This document shows, piece by piece, positions 26,478-34,945 of a stretch of 64,000 bases of DNA. How positions within the stretch are numbered: position 1 is the stretch's first letter; each line of letters begins with the position of its first letter. The position numbers and the translations under genes are program-made. The notes under the pieces are model-generated. The model was given only the letters and a program-made list of their open reading frames with translations, searched no databases and was not told the origin of the DNA. Source of the DNA: Dongia_A sp039808885 (lineage in GTDB: Bacteria > Pseudomonadota > Alphaproteobacteria > Dongiales > Dongiaceae); NCBI GenBank assembly GCA_039808885.1, contig JBDHTX010000002.1, forward strand, positions 176,122 to 240,121, read 5' to 3'.

Positions 26478-28484
26478 ATGAGTGTCCGATTCACAATCGG
26501 TCGCGCCGTCGGGCTATTCGGCTTCGTGGTGACGTTGGGCTGCGTCGCCATCCTGGTCGCCAACATGATGGCGATCAGTCAGCTCAAGGTCGGCGGACCA
26601 ATCTACCGGCAGATCGTCCTGGGCAAGGACATGATCGCCGACATCCTGCCGCCGCCCGAATACGTCATCGAGGCCTATCTCGAATCCACCCTCGCCCTCA
26701 ACGATCCATCGAGCGTCGCCGCGCGCAAGGAGCGCCTGGGCCAGCTGCGCAAGGACTACGATTTGCGCCATGAATACTGGATCAGTGAGCACTTCGATCC
26801 GACCATCACCAAGATGCTGGTCGAGGATTCGCATGTCGAGGTGATGAAGTTCTGGTCGGCGGTCGAGGAGCGCTTCCTGCCGGCGCTGGAGCGCGGCGAC
26901 ATGGCGGTCGCCCGTGCCGCCTATAAGGAACTGGCCGAAGCCTATACCGCGCATCGCGCCGTGGTCGACAAGATCGTCGCCACCACCAACGACTTCAACG
27001 CCGCGACCGAGGTCTCGGCCGCAGGCGAGGAGACCTTCTACACCGTCACCACCTGGACCGTCGGCGGCGTCGTGCTCGCCCTGGTCATCGGCGGCGTGCT
27101 GGCCATCGTCTGGGGCGTCACCCGCCCGGTGACCCGCATGACCGAAGTGATGAAGGAACTGGCCGCCGGCCATCTCGATATCCAGATTCCCTCCGCCGGC
27201 CGCAAGGACGAGATCGGCTCGATGGCCCAGGCGGTCGACGTGTTCCGCCGCAACGCCGTCGAGGCCGAGCAGCTGCGCCGGCGCCAGGAAGAGGACCGCC
27301 GCGTCTCCGAGGAGGAGAAGCACGCCGCGCTCGAGACGATGGCCCAGACCGTGGAGCAGGAGACCCGCAAGGCGGTCGACGCCGTCTCGCAGCTGACGCA
27401 GCAGATGTCGGCCAATGCCGACCACATGGCGACCTCCGCCGCGGCGGTCAGCGACAACAGCCAGACCGTCGCCAAGGCCTCCGAGCACGCGCTCAACAAC
27501 GCGCAGACCGTCGCCGCCGCCTCGGAAGAGCTGAGCGCCTCGATCCGCGAGATCGCCGGCCAGGTGAATTCGGCGCGCAACGTCACCATGGATGCGGTCA
27601 AGGCCTCGAGCGAGGCCGAGAGCACCATCGCCAAGCTGTCCGATTCCGTGCGCAGCATCAGCGCGGTGACGCAGCTCATCAACGACATCGCCAGCCAGAC
27701 CAACCTGCTGGCGCTCAACGCCACCATCGAGGCGGCGCGCGCCGGCGAGGCCGGCCGCGGCTTCGCCGTGGTCGCCAACGAGGTCAAGTCGCTGGCCAAC
27801 CAGACCGCCAGCGCCACCGGCGACATCACCAACCAGATCAACGAGATCCAGTCGGCCACCGATCTGGCGGTGAACGCGGTGCGGACGATCACCGAATCGA
27901 TCCGCAGCGTGGAGGGCGTGTCCTCGGCCATCGCCGCGGCGATCGAGGAGCAGAGCGCCACCACCAGCGAGATCGCCCGCAACGTGGTGCAGACCTCGGA
28001 AGCCTCGCAGGAAGTGGCGACGCGCATCGCCAGCGTGTCGAGCGAGGCCAGCGCCACGGGCACGCGCGCCGACCAGGTGCGCAAGCTCTCCGGCGACGTG
28101 GCCGGCGGCATCAACGATCTGCGCGAGACCCTGATCCGCGTCGTCCGCACCTCGACCCACGAGGTCGACCGGCGCCAGTGGCACCGCTACCAGATCGATC
28201 GACCGGCGCGGCTCAGCCATGCCGGCAAGACGCAGGCCGTCGAGCTGCTCAACTGCTCGGCCGGCGGCGCTTTGATCCAGGGCCCCATCGATGGTCTCGC
28301 CGTCGGCAGCGCCCTGGAACTGGCCATCGATGGCGTCGGCGCCAGATTGGCCGGCACGGTTCGCCAAGTCGGCGACGGTCGCATCCATGTCATGTTCGAT
28401 CTCTCGGAGGAGGCTGCGCGCGGCCTCGACCAGCAATTGCGCGGGATGGCCGCGGGCAATACGCTGCGCGCGCGCTCTGCGTAG
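26478..28484 (+). CDS. Methyl-accepting chemotaxis protein with C-terminal PilZ domain
   Basis: This 668-residue receptor has membrane segments at about residues 10-32 and 190-214 around a periplasmic helical sensor domain. A HAMP domain (TRPVTRMTEVMKELAAGHLD) and the MA signalling hairpin follow, with tip INDIASQTNLLALNATIEAA. After residue about 560 comes a PilZ domain with RRQWHRYQ (RxxxR-type) and NCSAGG (D/NxSxxG), the c-di-GMP binding motifs. The fusion suggests that c-di-GMP modulates chemotaxis signalling. Translation starts at ATG 26478 after GGGGG. It is flanked downstream by a strong hairpin. Confidence 0.93.
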   Translation: MSVRFTIGRAVGLFGFVVTLGCVAILVANMMAISQLKVGGPIYRQIVLGKDMIADILPPPEYVIEAYLESTLALNDPSSVAARKERLGQLRKDYDLRHEYWISEHFDPTITKMLVEDSHVEVMKFWSAVEERFLPALERGDMAVARAAYKELAEAYTAHRAVVDKIVATTNDFNAATEVSAAGEETFYTVTTWTVGGVVLALVIGGVLAIVWGVTRPVTRMTEVMKELAAGHLDIQIPSAGRKDEIGSMAQAVDVFRRNAVEAEQLRRRQEEDRRVSEEEKHAALETMAQTVEQETRKAVDAVSQLTQQMSANADHMATSAAAVSDNSQTVAKASEHALNNAQTVAAASEELSASIREIAGQVNSARNVTMDAVKASSEAESTIAKLSDSVRSISAVTQLINDIASQTNLLALNATIEAARAGEAGRGFAVVANEVKSLANQTASATGDITNQINEIQSATDLAVNAVRTITESIRSVEGVSSAIAAAIEEQSATTSEIARNVVQTSEASQEVATRIASVSSEASATGTRADQVRKLSGDVAGGINDLRETLIRVVRTSTHEVDRRQWHRYQIDRPARLSHAGKTQAVELLNCSAGGALIQGPIDGLAVGSALELAIDGVGARLAGTVRQVGDGRIHVMFDLSEEAARGLDQQLRGMAAGNTLRARSA

Positions 28485-28505
28485 CTCGGCCCGCCGCGCC
28501 GGCTA

Positions 28506-28549
28506 GCCACGGCTGTGATCCGATCGGATGATCGGATCACAGCCGTGGC
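28506..28549. terminator. Perfect 20-bp hairpin between convergent genes
   Basis: Arms 28506-28525 and 28530-28549 are exact complements around GGAT. It lies between the chemoreceptor stop (28484) and the convergent LacI stop (28561) and can fold on either strand. There is no T tract, so it may act with Rho or as an RNA stabiliser. Confidence 0.65.
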
Positions 28550-28560
28550 CCATTCGCCGC

Positions 28561-29598
28561 TCATCGCGGTGATTTGGCGCGCTCCGTCAAGGCAACGATG
28601 TTTCCCGCGGCATTGGGGCCGCTGGAATTGGCCGGTTGCAGCAGCGTCGGCAGGCGGTGGCGCTCGACCTTCGCGCCGCTTTCGCGCGCATGCAGCACCG
28701 TGCGCACCGCAATGTCGGCGATGGCGGCGATTGGTTGCGCCACCGTGGTCAGGCGCGGCGTCACCAGCTTGGCCAAGGTGATGGCGTCGAAGCCGACGAT
28801 GGAGACATCGCCCGGCACCTTCAGGTCGAGATCCGCCGCCGCCCGCAGGGCGCCGATCGCCTGCTGGTCGGAACTGGCGAAGATCGCGGTCGGCCGGTCG
28901 GGCCGCGCCAGCAGCTTCAGCGCCGCCTCATAGCCGCAATCGTAGTCGAAGCGCGCCACCACCGTGTCGGCGGCGAAGTCCAGGCCGCTCTCGGCATAGA
29001 GCGGCGCCGCGACATGGCGATAGCCTTCATAGCGCTCGCGCGCCACGGAAAGGTGTTTCGGCCCGGCGATGCAGCCGATGCGGCGATGGCCGAGCGAGAC
29101 CAGGTGCTGCACCACCGAGATGGCGCCGCCGCGATGGTCGCATTGCACCACGGAGAAGCCGCGCAGCGGCCGGTCGACCAGCACGATCGGCACCTTCACG
29201 TCGCGCGGCAGGCTCCGGGTCTCCTCGCAGGGCACGATCAGCAATCCGTCGACCTGGCGCGCGGCGAGCGCCTTGATGTAGTTCGCCTCGGCTTTCGGGT
29301 CGTCGTTGGAATTGGCCAGCATCACCGTGTAGTGGATGCCGGCCGCCACCTGCTCCACCTGCTTCGCCAGCTCGCCGAAGAACGGATTGGTGACGTCGGG
29401 CAGGATCAGGCCGATCGAATGGGTGCGGCTGGAGCGCAGGGCGCGGGCCAGGGCGTTCGGCTGGTAGTTGAGCTGGGCCGCGGCGGCCAGCACGCGCTCG
29501 CGCAATTGCGGCGTCACCGCCGGGTTGTCGTTGATCACCCGCGACGCGGTGCCAAGCGAAACGCCCGCCAGCCGCGCCACGTCGCCGATCGATGCCAT
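28561..29598 (-). CDS. LacI family transcriptional regulator
   Basis: This 345-residue regulator starts MASIGDVARLAGVSLGTASRVIN, a canonical LacI HTH at residues 2-24, then the hinge NALARALRS and a sugar-binding domain (GLILPDVTNPFFGEL). The ATG at 29598 has GGAG eight bases upstream. No sugar gene is adjacent, so its regulon is elsewhere or includes one of the sugar operons in the window. Confidence 0.92.
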   Translation of the reverse strand: MASIGDVARLAGVSLGTASRVINDNPAVTPQLRERVLAAAAQLNYQPNALARALRSSRTHSIGLILPDVTNPFFGELAKQVEQVAAGIHYTVMLANSNDDPKAEANYIKALAARQVDGLLIVPCEETRSLPRDVKVPIVLVDRPLRGFSVVQCDHRGGAISVVQHLVSLGHRRIGCIAGPKHLSVARERYEGYRHVAAPLYAESGLDFAADTVVARFDYDCGYEAALKLLARPDRPTAIFASSDQQAIGALRAAADLDLKVPGDVSIVGFDAITLAKLVTPRLTTVAQPIAAIADIAVRTVLHARESGAKVERHRLPTLLQPANSSGPNAAGNIVALTERAKSPR

Positions 29599-29705
29599 GG
29601 GCAGCACTCCTTTGTCGGACGCAGGCTAGCCGGCCGATCGGGTTTTGTCACCGCCGCCCGTTAACCAAGACTCGCGCGGGAATCGCCTTTTGTCCTGGGT
29701 GCCGT

Positions 29706-30104
29706 ATGATGACCGCCATGCTTCGACCGGTGATCTGCGCTTCTGCATCCCGCAACGCCGCTGCGGCGCTGGCCCTGGCGCTCGCCTGTTCCGGCTGCGC
29801 CGGCGGCGGCTATGTCCCGCGCGGCGGCGAAATGGCGTCGCAGCAAGCCTATGCCGCCGACCTCGAAGACTGCAAGTCCGCGGCCTTGTCCGGCCGGGCC
29901 GGCGCGGCTGGCGAAGGCTTCCTCGCCGGCGCGCTGATCGGCGCCGCGAATGGCGCGGCCGCCGCCGCGCATGGCCGCGCCGATCTGGGTGCTGCGATCG
30001 GCGCCGGCATCGGCGCCATCATCGGCTTCACCGAGGGCCTCGCCTGGTCGCGCGAGGATTCGGTCGACGCCTGCATGCACCGCAAGGGCTATCGCCGCGC
30101 CTGA
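29706..30104 (+). CDS. Glycine-zipper lipoprotein
   Basis: This small protein of about 132 residues has a signal sequence ending in a probable lipobox (ACSGC) and then a Gly-rich mature part. Two glycine-zipper stretches (GFLAGALIGAANGAAAAA and LGAAIGAGIGAIIGFTEG) suggest membrane insertion or oligomerisation, as in 2TM glycine-zipper outer-membrane proteins. Two Cys (DLEDCKSA and DACMHRKGY) may form a disulfide. The ATG at 29706 is used; ATG at 29718 is also possible. Function unknown. Confidence 0.7.
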   Translation: MMTAMLRPVICASASRNAAAALALALACSGCAGGGYVPRGGEMASQQAYAADLEDCKSAALSGRAGAAGEGFLAGALIGAANGAAAAAHGRADLGAAIGAGIGAIIGFTEGLAWSREDSVDACMHRKGYRRA

Positions 30105-30115
30105 GAGTAGTCAGG

Positions 30116-30186
30116 CGAAACTGGCCGGGGGGAAATCGGCCGGGCGAAACTGGCCAAGCGAAATCGGCCAGGCGAAATCGGTCAGG
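30116..30186. repeat. 14-bp tandem array over the DUF4010 stop codon
   Basis: Five imperfect units of CGAAATCGGCCAGG (first 15 bases, others 14) lie at 30116-30130, 30131-30144, 30145-30158, 30159-30172 and 30173-30186. The last unit contains the minus-strand TGA of the DUF4010 gene. The other end touches a 7-bp hairpin (30098-30117) formed with the lipoprotein stop. Confidence 0.85.
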
Positions 30187-31480
30187 TGAGCGAGGCCGTC
30201 AGGACTGCGGCGATGAGGCCGACGACGGAGACCAGGATCATCGCCATGACCAGCCCGCGACGGTAATCCGAGCTGCCGACCACCAGCGCCATGCCGCCCT
30301 TGACGATGGTGTTGCTGATGGTGGCGATCACCAGCGCGGCGACGGCGATCGCCGTCGTGCCGCCGTCATGGGCGTATTGGCTCATCGACAGGGTGATGGC
30401 GTCGACATCGGTGGTGCCGGCCAGCGCCGCCACCAGCAGCAGCCCTTCGCCGCCCGACCAGGAATCGCCCACGATCCGTACCAGCAGCAGGATCGCCGCA
30501 TAGATCAGGCCGAATTTCACCGCCTGGGTCAGGCTGAAGGGTGTGGCGATGACGAGTTCGGCGGTCGGTTGCGCCGCGGCGCCGTTCCTGGCGCGCTCGC
30601 GCCAGTGCAGGGCGGCGGCCAGTCCGGCCGTGGCAAGTCCCATCGCCAGCATCGACGGCGCCAGCTTGGGCAGCAGCGACGGGCTGACCGCGAAGGCGAT
30701 CACCAGCACGCGCGCGAACATGATGGTCCAGGACAGCAGCGTGCCGGAGACCAGGCTCTGCACCGCTGCCCGGCTGGCGAGCCCGTGGCTTTGCCGCGAG
30801 AAAGCGAGCGTCGTCGCGGTCGAGGAAACCAGCCCGCCGGTGATGCCGGTAACCGCGGCGCCCCGGCCGGGGCCCAGCCAGCGCGTCGCCACATAGCCCA
30901 CCATCGACAGCCCCGAGATGAGCACGACGAACAGCCAGAGCTGGCGCGGATTCAGCGCCTGCCACGGATCGAGGGCACGGTTGGGCAAGAGCGGCAGCAC
31001 GATGAAAGTGGCAATCAGCAGGCGCAACCCGGCGAAGATGTCGTCCCAGCCGAACTTGTCGATGAGGCCGTGCAGGGGTTGCTTGTAGGCGAGCACGGCC
31101 GCCGCGACGATGCCGAGCCCCACGGCCAGCTCCGGCTGGCCCAGCGTGGCAAAGCCGCCCAGCAGCGTGACGCCGAGCGCCGCCAGCTCGGTGGTCAGGC
31201 TGAGCGATTCCCGGCGCTCGACCTCGGCCATCAGGAAACCGGCCACCACCGTCAGGCAGGCGAGGCCAAGCACCACCAGCAGGGGCACCATCGAGCCGTA
31301 AGTGCTGGACAGCCATCCGCCGAGCGCTCCCAGCATGGCGAGCAGGATGAAGGTGCGCAGGCCACCGATCATCGGCTCGGTGGTGCGGCGCTTCTCGCGC
31401 TCGATGCCGATCAGCGCGCCGATCAGGATGGCGGTGGCGAAATTGCGGATGGTGATCAGGTCGAGATTGAGTTCGTCCAT
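30182..31480 (-). CDS. MgtC/SapB family membrane protein with DUF4010 domain
   Basis: This 432-residue protein has an N-terminal MgtC-like region (IRNFATAILIGALIGIEREKR, residues about 11-31) and a C-terminal DUF4010 region (GGLVSSTATTLAFSRQS, TTDVDAITLSMSQYA). About a dozen hydrophobic segments are visible. The role is unknown; MgtC relatives are linked to magnesium or acid stress. The ATG at 31480 is preceded by GAGGG that overlaps the EamA stop region, so the two genes are coupled. Confidence 0.88.
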   Translation of the reverse strand: MDELNLDLITIRNFATAILIGALIGIEREKRRTTEPMIGGLRTFILLAMLGALGGWLSSTYGSMVPLLVVLGLACLTVVAGFLMAEVERRESLSLTTELAALGVTLLGGFATLGQPELAVGLGIVAAAVLAYKQPLHGLIDKFGWDDIFAGLRLLIATFIVLPLLPNRALDPWQALNPRQLWLFVVLISGLSMVGYVATRWLGPGRGAAVTGITGGLVSSTATTLAFSRQSHGLASRAAVQSLVSGTLLSWTIMFARVLVIAFAVSPSLLPKLAPSMLAMGLATAGLAAALHWRERARNGAAAQPTAELVIATPFSLTQAVKFGLIYAAILLLVRIVGDSWSGGEGLLLVAALAGTTDVDAITLSMSQYAHDGGTTAIAVAALVIATISNTIVKGGMALVVGSSDYRRGLVMAMILVSVVGLIAAVLTASLT

Positions 31481-31487
31481 CGCACCC

Positions 31488-32417
31488 TCAAGGCCGTCGC
31501 CGTTCAACGCCTGGCCGGAATTCCACTGCCGCGGCGGCCAGGACCAACACGGTTCCCGCCGCCTCGCGCCAGCCGAAGGCCTGGCCGGCCCATAATGCGG
31601 CGGACCCGACACCGACGCAAACCTCGGCCATGAAGATGAGGGTGGTCCGCGCCGGCGAGATGCGGCGCCCGGCCCAGAGCGACAGGACCCAGAGCGGCAG
31701 GACGAAAAGCAGCCCGGCCACGAGCAGTGCGGGCAGGGCGTCGACCCAGGCGGCCGGGTGCGGGAACGGCGCCGGCTCCAGCCACAGGGCCAGGATGGCG
31801 GCGCCTGCCAGGGCGCCCAGCGCCAGGGCGGCGGATTGGACCGCCACGCCCGCACCCTCGCGCCGGAACACGAACAGCAGCCCGATCGACCACAGGATGC
31901 CGGACAGCAGCGCCAGCACGTCGCCGAGTTTCACGCCGGCGGAGAAATCAGCGCCGATGCCGAGGATGGTCGCCAATCCGGCAGCCCCCAGCGCGAGCGA
32001 CGCCACCCGTAGCGGCGTCAGCGGCCGGCGCAGGACAAAAACCTCCAGCAGCGTGCCCCAGACCGGCGCGATGTAGAACAGCAGGATCGCCCGTGCCACG
32101 TCGGTGGTGGTTAGGCTCGCCGTATAGAAGGCATAGGCGACGCCGATGAGGCCGCCGATCCAGGCGAGATCGCGGCGGTCCCGGCCGCGCGCACTCAGAA
32201 GCGCGGGAAGAGCCGGAATCAAAGGCAGGCAGGCGACGAAAACCACCGCCAGGGTGATCCACAGCCCGGCGATGCCGGCGCGCGCGACCGCGTGGAGCGG
32301 AATCCAGCCGAGGCCGGAAATGAGCGCGGCCAGCAGGATGCCCAAGGTCGGCAGCGCGGCCTTCAGGCGGCTTGACGGGACGGGGCTTGCGGGGACGGGG
32401 CTCAAGGTGCTTGGCAC
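31488..32417 (-). CDS. EamA/DMT family transporter
   Basis: This membrane protein of about 309 residues has two EamA repeats and ten hydrophobic segments (for example ILLFYIAPVWGTLLEVFVLRR and LIFMAEVCVGVGSAALWAG). The start is uncertain: the frame reaches 32450, but bases 32439-32477 form the bioY terminator, so translation must begin downstream. GTG at 32417 or TTG at 32405 are the candidates; neither has a good ribosome site. A 15-bp duplication lies just inside the N-terminus. Substrate unknown (metabolite export). Confidence 0.78.
   Translation of the reverse strand: MPSTLSPVPASPVPSSRLKAALPTLGILLAALISGLGWIPLHAVARAGIAGLWITLAVVFVACLPLIPALPALLSARGRDRRDLAWIGGLIGVAYAFYTASLTTTDVARAILLFYIAPVWGTLLEVFVLRRPLTPLRVASLALGAAGLATILGIGADFSAGVKLGDVLALLSGILWSIGLLFVFRREGAGVAVQSAALALGALAGAAILALWLEPAPFPHPAAWVDALPALLVAGLLFVLPLWVLSLWAGRRISPARTTLIFMAEVCVGVGSAALWAGQAFGWREAAGTVLVLAAAAVEFRPGVERRRP
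32372..32401. repeat. 15-bp duplication at the EamA N-terminus
   Basis: Units 32372-32386 and 32387-32401 are near-identical (TTGACGGGACGGGGC and TTGCGGGGACGGGGC) and encode consecutive PVPSS and PVPAS pentapeptides. Confidence 0.6.
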
Positions 32418-32438
32418 CGGCTGAAGAAGGCCCGGCGT

Positions 32439-32477
32439 GAAAAACAACACGGGCCGGCCAAGGACATGGCCGGCCCG
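32439..32477 (-). terminator. Rho-independent terminator after bioY
   Basis: On the minus strand CGGGCCGGCCA (32477-32467) and TGGCCGGCCCG (32460-32450) pair perfectly around a six-base loop and are followed by TGTTGTTTTTCA. It lies 23 bases after the bioY stop. Confidence 0.8.
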
Positions 32478-32499
32478 CGCAAGCGATCTCCCGGCCGGG

Positions 32500-33060
32500 C
32501 TAGCGGCGCACCAGCTTCCAGCAGCTGGGCAGCAGCAGGGTGGCGAGGGCCACCTTGGTCGGTTCGGAATAGATGAAGGGCATCAGGCCGTGGGTGATCG
32601 CGGCCTCGACGCCGATCAGGCTCGACAGATAGGCGAGGCCGCAGGCGAAGATGATGACGGTGCCGGCGATGAAGGAGATCGCCGCCGTCGCCAGGTTGCG
32701 GCCGAAGCCGCGCTCCGCCAGATAGCCAGTCACCAGCGCGGCCAGCACGAAGCCCGCCAGATAGCCCGCCGTCGGGCCGACCAGCACCGCCGCGCCGGCG
32801 CCGAACTTGGCGAAGACCGGCAGGCCGGCAGCACCCTCCAGCAGATAGGCGACGAGCGTCGCGCCGCCGAGGCGCCAGCCATAGGTGGCGCCGATCATCA
32901 GCACCACAAAGGTCTGCATGGTCATCGGCACCGGAATGAACGGCACCTGGATCTGCGCCGAGACGGCCAGCAGCACGGTGCCGAGCAGCACCAGGGCGAC
33001 CTGGTGGAGCCGGCTGGTCGCCGTGCGGGTCCAAAGAGCGGCGGCAAGAGTCGTATGCAT
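32500..33060 (-). CDS. bioY: Biotin transporter BioY (ECF S component)
   Basis: This 186-residue membrane protein is the substrate-binding component of biotin uptake. The family phrases VPFIPVPMTMQTFVVLMIGATYGWRLG and GPTAGYLAGFVLAA are intact, with six hydrophobic segments. The ATG at 33060 has GGGAG ten bases upstream; TTG at 33066 is an alternative. No BioM/BioN genes are adjacent, so it either works alone or with a shared ECF module. Confidence 0.93.
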   Translation of the reverse strand: MHTTLAAALWTRTATSRLHQVALVLLGTVLLAVSAQIQVPFIPVPMTMQTFVVLMIGATYGWRLGGATLVAYLLEGAAGLPVFAKFGAGAAVLVGPTAGYLAGFVLAALVTGYLAERGFGRNLATAAISFIAGTVIIFACGLAYLSSLIGVEAAITHGLMPFIYSEPTKVALATLLLPSCWKLVRR

Positions 33061-33170
33061 GAACAAGAACTCCCTGTTGCAAAGCCGCGCGGATCATATC
33101 AAGAGGCCGCGCCGCCCGCCTAGTAGCTCCGAAATCCCGGTTCCGCCAGGGAAAAACGGGCCGAGGCGCC

Positions 33171-34793
33171 TTAGCGGGCGTCCGCCAGGATCAGCTCGGC
33201 CCCCTTCTCGCCCACCATGATCGACGGCGCGTTGATGTTGCCCGAGGTCACGGTGGGGAAGATCGAGGCGTCGGCCACGCGCAAACCGGCGAGGCCGTGG
33301 ACCCGCAGCCGGTGATCCACCGCGGCCTCGCGCGCGTCCGGTCCCATCCGCGCGGTGCCGCAGGGATGGAAGACCGAATAGGTGCGGGACCGGATGTCCG
33401 CCACGATCTCATCGTCGCTGGTGAGCGGGCGGCCGGGCTTCAGCTCTTCCTTGATCATGCTTCGCATCGTCGGCGTCGCGGCCAGGCGGCGCAGGAACTT
33501 GGCGCCGGCCAGCATCTCCTCCACGTCGTGGTTGGTCGACATGAAGTTGGGCTGGATCGCCGGCGCCTGCCGCGGATCGGCCGACTTGATGTGCACGTGC
33601 CCGCGGCTGGTCGGCCGGCAGGGCGAGATGCTGATGATGAAGCCGGAATAGGGATCGACGCCGGTCAACTTGCGCACGCCGGCCGGCGCCTTCTCGTAGG
33701 TCAGCGGCGAGAAATAGAGCTGGATGTCCGGCCGCTCGGAATCCGGCCGCATGCGGAAATAGCCGCCACCCTGGTTGACGCTGAGCGCCATTGGACCCTT
33801 GCGCGTCAGCACGTAGCGCATCCCCGCCAGCATCTTGCCCCACCACGGATGGAACACGTCGTTGAGGCTGGGCAGCGTCGACTTGTAGGTGTGATCGAAG
33901 CAGAGATGATCCTGCATGTGATTGCCGACCGCCTCGCTCGCATGTTGCACGGCGATGCCGTGGCTGCGCAGGAGGTCCGCCGGCCCCACGCCCGACACCT
34001 GCAGCAATTGCGGCGTGTTGATGGCGCCGAGCGACAGGATCACCTCGCGTCCCGCGCGCGCTTCCAGCTGTTGCCCGTTCTGCTCATAGGCGATGCCGGT
34101 GGCGCGCTGGCCTTCGAACAAGATGCGCGTCGCATGGGCGCCGGTCTCGATGCGGAGGTTGGGCCGCTTCAGCGCCGGCCACAGATAGGCGCGCGCGGAG
34201 GATGCGCGCAAACCATCGCGGGTCGTGGTGAGCTGGTAATAGCCGACACCTTCGATGGTCTCGCCATTGAGATCGCGGGTGAACTTCAAGCCGGCTTCCT
34301 GCCCCGCCTTCACGTAGAGATGGGTGAGCGGATGCACCTCCCTGGAGATGTCGCTCACCTGCAGCGGGCCGCCGGCGCCGTGCCACTTCCCCTCGCCCAG
34401 CGCGTGGTCCTCCATCCGCTTGTAGATCGGCAGCACGTCCTGCCAGGCCCAGCCCGGATTGCCCAGCGCCGCCCAATCGTCGAAATCGCCGGCCTGGCCG
34501 CGCGAATAGACCATGGCGTTGATCGAGCTCGAGCCGCCAAGCACCTTGCCGCGCGGCACGTAATTGGTGCGGCCCATCAGGCCGGGGATCGGCTCCGACT
34601 GGTACATCCAGTTGTACTGGTTGTTGTAGTAGGTCTTGCCGTAGCCGATCGGCACCTGGATCCAGAAGCGCCGGTCGGACGGCCCGGCCTCCAGCAGCAG
34701 CACCTTGTATTTGCCGCTCTCGGTGAGCCGGTTCGCCAGCACGCAGCCCGCCGAGCCCGCGCCGACGATGATGTAGTCGTATTCCGCCGCCAT
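33171..34793 (-). CDS. GMC family oxidoreductase, choline dehydrogenase-like
   Basis: This 540-residue FAD enzyme has IIVGAGSAGCVLANRL, signature 1 KVLGGSSSINAMVYSRG, signature 2 SLGAINTPQLLQVSGVG and active-site His in SVFHPCGTARMG. It resembles BetA-type alcohol dehydrogenases. It is alone on its strand, divergent from the enolase-superfamily gene at 34946. A candidate amine-alcohol substrate is possible but not shown. The bioY gene downstream has its own ribosome site and a 110-base gap. Confidence 0.9.
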   Translation of the reverse strand: MAAEYDYIIVGAGSAGCVLANRLTESGKYKVLLLEAGPSDRRFWIQVPIGYGKTYYNNQYNWMYQSEPIPGLMGRTNYVPRGKVLGGSSSINAMVYSRGQAGDFDDWAALGNPGWAWQDVLPIYKRMEDHALGEGKWHGAGGPLQVSDISREVHPLTHLYVKAGQEAGLKFTRDLNGETIEGVGYYQLTTTRDGLRASSARAYLWPALKRPNLRIETGAHATRILFEGQRATGIAYEQNGQQLEARAGREVILSLGAINTPQLLQVSGVGPADLLRSHGIAVQHASEAVGNHMQDHLCFDHTYKSTLPSLNDVFHPWWGKMLAGMRYVLTRKGPMALSVNQGGGYFRMRPDSERPDIQLYFSPLTYEKAPAGVRKLTGVDPYSGFIISISPCRPTSRGHVHIKSADPRQAPAIQPNFMSTNHDVEEMLAGAKFLRRLAATPTMRSMIKEELKPGRPLTSDDEIVADIRSRTYSVFHPCGTARMGPDAREAAVDHRLRVHGLAGLRVADASIFPTVTSGNINAPSIMVGEKGAELILADAR

Positions 34794-34945
34794 GATGACC
34801 GTTTTATGACAACCCAGGATGCCGGGACTTATAGCATTTTCTGAAGCTCGGGCGATCCTTCCGCCGACACAGGTTCTTCCGTCAGCGAACTTGGGTCGGC
34901 GGGATGCTTCGGCTAGGATGCCGCGCCTTTCGTTTGGGGAGCCTC

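Noticed and set aside
30116..30186. CRISPR-like array
   Set aside because: Units are 14 bp, contiguous and diverged, with no spacers and no cas genes.
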